From Candidatus Aminicenantota bacterium (GTDB lineage: Bacteria > Acidobacteriota > Aminicenantia > UBA2199): a DNA stretch of 10,682 bases. The first letter of the stretch is position 1; every line of letters starts with the position of its first letter. Below are positions 7,191 to 10,682 of this stretch, piece after piece. A program made the position numbers and the translations under genes. The notes under the pieces were generated by a model, which was given only the letters and a program-made list of their open reading frames with translations, was not told the DNA's origin and searched no databases. The stretch lies in assembly GCA_029939015.1 (NCBI GenBank), contig JAOZTV010000009.1, forward strand, positions 13,216 to 23,897, given 5' to 3'.

Positions 7191-7763
7191 TTATAAAATA
7201 TTTGTAAAATATTTTTTTAATATATTTAAACGACTTCTAATTTTAATTGTCATAGGCATTAACATAAAAACTAGAAGAAAGGATGCTATAAAGAAATGAG
7301 CTGTTCTCTTAAATTCCATATCTAGCAGAGTTATAATAAGCCCTATGATAGGAATAACAAAAGAAATAGTAAGAAGTGATAAATCAATTTTTCTCCATTG
7401 TTTAAGCACCTGTTCTAAACTGTCATTTTCCTTAATTAATTTTAAAGAATAGTAAATTGTTTTTTTTACAGCTAAAATACCAATCATTAGCAGGATAATA
7501 AACACATTTAAAATTGTAAATATAGTTTCAAGTTTTTCTTCATTTTCACTTTTATCATAAGTGGATGTGTTTTTAGTTGATTTTGTGATTTTAACTACAT
7601 TATTTACAGTAGGTGTGGTCTTGCTTTTACTAATATAAAAGGATAGTGTCCCTAAAACTATAATAAATATTAATGCAGATAAGGCTACGAATTTTGTAGT
7701 TTTTGTTTCTTTACCTATTATCCTGTTTTCTATAACATCTTTTTCAAATCCTATTTCTTCCAT
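7191..7763 (-). CDS. Four-helix membrane protein of unknown function
   Basis: The product has 190 residues and no recognised family. Hydrophobic segments lie at about 24-44, 79-99, 127-147 and 155-173. A polar, Thr/Lys/Ser/Asn-rich loop (46-78) falls between helices 1 and 2 and a charged loop (100-126) between helices 2 and 3. The N-terminal tail (1-23) is charged, and the C-terminus is basic (KIRSRLNILKKY). With the N-terminus in the cytoplasm, the 46-78 loop would be periplasmic. It is transcribed toward the kinase gene and diverges from the DUF4388 gene. ATG 7763 is the only reasonable start: in-frame TGA and TAA lie just upstream and no Shine-Dalgarno is present. Its position between the kinase and the divergent membrane protein suggests a shared envelope role, which is inference. 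Confidence 0.85.
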   Translation of the reverse strand: MEEIGFEKDVIENRIIGKETKTTKFVALSALIFIIVLGTLSFYISKSKTTPTVNNVVKITKSTKNTSTYDKSENEEKLETIFTILNVFIILLMIGILAVKKTIYYSLKLIKENDSLEQVLKQWRKIDLSLLTISFVIPIIGLIITLLDMEFKRTAHFFIASFLLVFMLMPMTIKIRSRLNILKKYFTNIL

Positions 7764-7769
7764 AAGGAT

Positions 7770-7798
7770 TTTTTATCATTAAATATAATAAATGTCAA
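7770..7798 (-). promoter_or_regulatory. Candidate promoter of the 190-aa membrane protein, possibly leaderless
   Basis: On the minus strand a perfect TTGACA (7798-7793) is followed after 17 bp by TAAAAA (7775-7770), a weak 4/6 match to -10. A start seven bases beyond it would fall at or next to the A of ATG 7763, giving an mRNA with almost no leader. This fits the absence of any Shine-Dalgarno before that ATG. Motif reading only. Confidence 0.5.
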
Positions 7799-7805
7799 CA
7801 TCTAC

Positions 7806-7833
7806 TTGACTTTTATTATAATATTGATATATT
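7806..7833 (+). promoter_or_regulatory. Candidate sigma70-type promoter for the DUF4388 gene
   Basis: TTGACT (7806-7811) is followed after 16 bp by TATATT (7828-7833), giving a start near 7840. The -35 lies eight bases from the -35 of the oppositely directed promoter, so the two polymerase sites are back to back and probably compete or share regulation. A TATAAT at 7817-7822 is only 5 bp from the TTGACT and belongs to the 17-bp block shared with two other promoters of the window. Confidence 0.6.
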
Positions 7834-7844
7834 AGAATGTGCTA

Positions 7845-7850
7845 AAGGAG
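7845..7850 (+). promoter_or_regulatory. Ribosome binding site of the DUF4388 gene
   Basis: AAGGAG lies five bases before ATG 7856. It is a near-perfect Shine-Dalgarno, clearly stronger than those of folC or the 190-aa gene in the same window, and it fixes the start of the DUF4388 protein. Confidence 0.85.
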
Positions 7851-7855
7851 TTATA

Positions 7856-9445
7856 ATGTTAAGTGAAAAAGGTAGTTTAAATGATACGCCGACAATAAAA
7901 TTATTATTATCTGTATATGAACAAAAATTAACCGGAATATTATATTTAAAACAAGAAGATGTATTGAAGGTTTTATATTTTAATGAAGGTAAACTTGTAT
8001 GGGCAATATCTAATTCAGATAAGGACAAACTTGTTAATATTCTTATTGATGGCAGTTATTCAAATGAGGCAGAATTAAATCCTTTTAAAGAAGACAGTGA
8101 TAAAGATAATTATGGCAAAATTTTAGTTGAGAATGGACTTATCACTCTTGAGGAGTTAATTGAAGTAACTAAAATGCAATTAAAACAGATAATTATATCT
8201 GTGCTTAGATGGTCAGATGGAAGTTTCCAGTTTACTAAAGATGCCCCTCCACAAAAATTTTTAAGTCTTGAATTAAATATTGTTGAATTTATATCTGAGT
8301 TCATATTCAAAGCTATGGATATGAGTGTTATATGGAAAGAAATTGGTAGTCTTCAAGTTGAGTTAAAGCAAAATCCTGAACAATTAAAATTTCAAATGTA
8401 TAAATTATCTGAGAACCAGCTAGGTTTATTGAAGTTATTTAATGGTGAAATAAAAATTGAGAATATAATTACAAAATACTCTGGTGTTCAAAGAGAAACT
8501 GTGTTAAAGACTATCTATTTTTTTTTAATATCTGAATTATTGATAAAAAAAGCAATAATATTTGAACACGTCAAAGCTGTTGAAGAAGAAAAACAAAATG
8601 ATGAAATCATATCAGAAAAGGACTATAATAATGAAGTGATAGTTAATATTGATGAAAAAAGAGATAGTGAAAAATATACATTTGATAAAGAAGAAGACTC
8701 AGATAAAAAAGAAGAAGAAGACTCTGAAAAACCAATCTTAAAGCATACTACTGGTGATTTATCAGATAATAAAGATGCTTTTAATGATTTTGATGAATTA
8801 AACCAAAAAAAAAATAGCTCAAAAATGAAGTTTTTTTTAATTTTAATTATAATAGTATTAGCCTTAAGTGCAATAATTTTTATACTTTTAAAAGATATTA
8901 ACACCGAAATAGTTGAAAAAAAACACACAAATATAAAAGTAAATGAAATTTTCAAGAATAATTTAAAACCAAAAACTACAATTATTCCACAAAAAAAAGT
9001 CACTAATGTATCTGAAGAAGAATTAAAAGCAAAAACTAAGAATGAAATTCCTGTTAAAATGAAAGATGTCCAAAAAATAAATGTAAATAAAAAGACAAGT
9101 ATAAAGACAAATAAGAAAAATGGAAAAGAAGCTCTTAAATATTTTAAGAATGGACAATATGCAGTAGCAATGGATTTGTGGAAGAGACAACTTAAATCTA
9201 ATGGAATAAAATTTACTATTCTTCTTGAAGTTGCTTGTGAAAAAATATCTGTAAAAAAGGCATTTAATAATATAAAAACGAAAGGAAATTTTTTTTTATT
9301 AAGTAGAAAGATTGGAAAAAGAAACTGTTATAGGGTTTGTTGGGGTAAGTTCATCTCAAAAAAAGATGCAGCTGATGCATTGGTTGTTTTACCAAAATAT
9401 TTTTTTAAACAGGAAAGTCCACCAGAAGTAATTGCAATAAAATAG
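7856..9445 (+). CDS. DUF4388 (PATAN-type) protein with one TM helix and periplasmic SPOR-like domain
   Basis: The product has 529 residues. Residues 1-130 form a DUF4388/PATAN domain: GSLNDTP start, LTGILYLKQED (25-35), LYFNEGKLVWA (40-50), a LITLEELIEV helix (95-104) and LRWSDGSFQF (117-126). This domain is typical of PatA-like regulators and gliding or signalling proteins of Deltaproteobacteria. A helical region to about 235, with a winged-helix feel, and a highly acidic linker (240-320) follow. One TM helix at about 325-346 leads to a Lys/Thr-rich periplasmic linker. The C-terminus has a TPR-like helical pair (ALKYFKNGQYAVAMDLW, 426-442) and a SPOR-like fold (about 450-529) with CYRVCWGKFISKKDAADAL (491-509). 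SPOR domains bind glycan strands lacking stem peptides. The protein is thus a cytoplasm-to-peptidoglycan link. It diverges from the kinase side and is followed at nine bases by the acetyltransferase gene. Cys461, Cys491 and Cys495 are all predicted periplasmic. Confidence 0.9.
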   Translation: MLSEKGSLNDTPTIKLLLSVYEQKLTGILYLKQEDVLKVLYFNEGKLVWAISNSDKDKLVNILIDGSYSNEAELNPFKEDSDKDNYGKILVENGLITLEELIEVTKMQLKQIIISVLRWSDGSFQFTKDAPPQKFLSLELNIVEFISEFIFKAMDMSVIWKEIGSLQVELKQNPEQLKFQMYKLSENQLGLLKLFNGEIKIENIITKYSGVQRETVLKTIYFFLISELLIKKAIIFEHVKAVEEEKQNDEIISEKDYNNEVIVNIDEKRDSEKYTFDKEEDSDKKEEEDSEKPILKHTTGDLSDNKDAFNDFDELNQKKNSSKMKFFLILIIIVLALSAIIFILLKDINTEIVEKKHTNIKVNEIFKNNLKPKTTIIPQKKVTNVSEEELKAKTKNEIPVKMKDVQKINVNKKTSIKTNKKNGKEALKYFKNGQYAVAMDLWKRQLKSNGIKFTILLEVACEKISVKKAFNNIKTKGNFFLLSRKIGKRNCYRVCWGKFISKKDAADALVVLPKYFFKQESPPEVIAIK

Positions 9446-9454
9446 GTAGTAGAA

Positions 9455-10682
9455 TTGCAAAAAAAAATTTCCATTGCTCTATCCCTTTTATTTTTATTGT
9501 TATCTGTTTTATATTTAAAAAATAATCTTATACCAACGGATGTATATGTTGAATTTGAATATCTTATTAAGGAACCGGTATATGTAGAGGCTCATTATAC
9601 AAATAAAAATAATGTATCCAAAAGACATAATCTAATTGTTAAAAATGAATTTAAAAAAGCTTCTATATTTATCAATAAAAATAATTACAAAAATCTTTAT
9701 TTTTATTTTGGAGAAATTGATAAAAAAATAAAAATAAAAAAAATAAAAGTTTATAATATGACAAATAGTTTTATCTTATCTGGACGGAAACTTTTTAATA
9801 GTATTAAAAAAAGCAATAAAATAACAAAAAAAATAAAACTCAGAGATAATCTCATAGAATTGACTACTCCTTTTACATTTGTAAATTCTGGTATAAATAA
9901 AAGAATTAAGAAATTAGCTGAAGAAAAAACAATTTATTACATACTATTATTACCTATATCTATCTTATTTTTCTTCTTTTTGAATTCAATAAAATTTCAA
10001 CGAATTAGTAAAATAAGCAATATTAGAATTAAAAGTATTACCATTCTTATACTTTTTATACCAATCTTATATAGTTTATATAGTAGATTTCTTAATAGTG
10101 ATTATAAGGCTGAAAAAAGCATCAATAAAAAAAAAAATGATTTTAGGTTGTCTGATTTAGAATATACTCTTAAAAACAATATAGATGAATTTAATAATAA
10201 TTTCTTTTTAAGAAATAAAATTATAAGTATTAATAATTCTATGAAAATCAAGTTTTTTAATAATTCTCCAATTAATAAAGTATTACTTGGTAAAAAAGGT
10301 TGGTTATTTTATGCTGTTGAAAATGAAGTATGCAATATAATTGATTATTTTAGAGCAGTAAAACCCTTTGATATCAATCAATTGAGAGCTTGGAAAGAAA
10401 GATTAGAATCAAGATATTATTGGTTGAAAAAGAGGGGCATAGAATATCTTTTTATTATTGTACCTAATAAGAGTACGATTTATCCTGAATTTTTACCTGA
10501 TAATATTAAAATGTCTAATAATATAAATAGGTTTGACCAATTAATTAATTATCTTGATAAGATGAAATCTCCTGTAAAAATATTGGATATGAGAAAGGAG
10601 TTTTTTAAAAACAAAGGTCAATATAAGCTTTATAGATTAACAGACTCACATTGGTCTAATTATGGTGCATTCTTTGCATATA
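9455..10682 (+). CDS. AlgX/AlgJ-like polysaccharide O-acetyltransferase with N-terminal membrane module (C-terminus off window)
   Basis: The frame is open from the previous stop to the right edge, giving 409 visible residues from TTG 9455. The C-terminal part is the AlgX/AlgJ SGNH-like domain: LLGKKGWLFYA (277-287), KKRGIEYLFIIVPNKSTIYP (about 329-348, ending near EFLP) and TDSHW (396-400), where Asp397 and His399 match the catalytic Asp-x-His pair of AlgJ/AlgX. The nucleophilic Ser lies further on in the family and is not in the window. The family transfers acetyl groups to exopolysaccharide in the periplasm. The N-terminal part has a TM helix (about 4-21), a probably periplasmic beta-rich Lys/Asn-rich region (25-158) and two more TM helices (about 160-178 and 194-212). 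The start is TTG with AGG eight bases upstream; the first in-frame ATG (9758) would remove the first helix. Co-transcription with the DUF4388 gene is likely. No MBOAT acetyl donor partner is visible here. Confidence 0.85.
   Translation, partial: MQKKISIALSLLFLLLSVLYLKNNLIPTDVYVEFEYLIKEPVYVEAHYTNKNNVSKRHNLIVKNEFKKASIFINKNNYKNLYFYFGEIDKKIKIKKIKVYNMTNSFILSGRKLFNSIKKSNKITKKIKLRDNLIELTTPFTFVNSGINKRIKKLAEEKTIYYILLLPISILFFFFLNSIKFQRISKISNIRIKSITILILFIPILYSLYSRFLNSDYKAEKSINKKKNDFRLSDLEYTLKNNIDEFNNNFFLRNKIISINNSMKIKFFNNSPINKVLLGKKGWLFYAVENEVCNIIDYFRAVKPFDINQLRAWKERLESRYYWLKKRGIEYLFIIVPNKSTIYPEFLPDNIKMSNNINRFDQLINYLDKMKSPVKILDMRKEFFKNKGQYKLYRLTDSHWSNYGAFFAY

Noticed and set aside
7087..7299. Plus-strand frame across the kinase promoter
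   Set aside because: It covers the kinase promoter and the end of the 190-aa gene in antisense and has no ribosome site or domain.
7794..7810. Inverted repeat GTCAA-N7-TTGAC as an operator
   Set aside because: It is fully explained by two -35 hexamers facing opposite ways; the arms do not extend beyond them.
8623..9003. Minus-strand open frame inside the DUF4388 gene
   Set aside because: Antisense of the acidic linker and TM region; Ser/Phe/Ile-rich composition is what the reverse of Glu/Lys-rich coding gives.
1..10682. CRISPR array, tRNA, rRNA, insertion sequence or attachment site
   Set aside because: No regular repeat-spacer array, cloverleaf-like segment, transposase motif or terminal inverted repeats were seen on reading through both strands.

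Overview
The window is very AT-rich (G+C roughly a quarter to 30% by eye) and densely coded, with no gene-free stretch above about 120 bases. It looks like a diderm bacterium of the deltaproteobacterial grade (Myxococcota, Desulfobacterota, Bdellovibrionota or an uncultured relative). The grounds are a myxobacterial-style membrane Ser/Thr kinase, a DUF4388 (PATAN) protein with a SPOR-like tail, a TonB-type C-terminal domain and an AlgX/AlgJ-type acetyltransferase. The assignment below that level is inference. No mobile element, CRISPR array, tRNA or rRNA was seen.

Layout. Positions 1-7763 are all read on the minus strand. From the centre outward they hold a 190-aa four-helix membrane protein (7191-7763), then a likely operon with its own strong promoter. 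That operon contains a 1194-aa pseudo-receiver/Ser-Thr kinase/TM/MORN/TonB-C fusion (3540-7124), a 78-aa coiled-coil protein (3294-3530), folC (1986-3266), a 257-aa zinc-ribbon membrane protein (1196-1969) and a possible 36-aa membrane microprotein (1077-1187). An S1-domain RNA-binding protein with its own candidate promoter follows and runs off the left edge (1-1013). Positions 7856-10682 are read on the plus strand: a DUF4388-TM-SPOR-like protein (7856-9445) and, nine bases later, an AlgX/AlgJ-like polysaccharide O-acetyltransferase that runs off the right edge.

The two halves diverge from a 92-bp intergenic region (7764-7855) with back-to-back promoters. Three promoter regions in the window share a 17-bp block of the form TTGACW-TTTAW-TATAWT.

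The genes around the divergent promoter look like an envelope signalling module. The kinase has a cytoplasmic catalytic half and a predicted periplasmic half made of MORN-like repeats, a TolA-like charged coil and a TonB-type end. The divergent protein likewise joins a cytoplasmic PATAN domain to a periplasmic SPOR-like domain through one helix, and it is followed by a periplasmic acetyltransferase. A joint role in sensing or modifying the cell surface is inference. The kinase's receiver lacks its phospho-acceptor Asp (Ala53), so it is probably not switched by a classical two-component histidine kinase.
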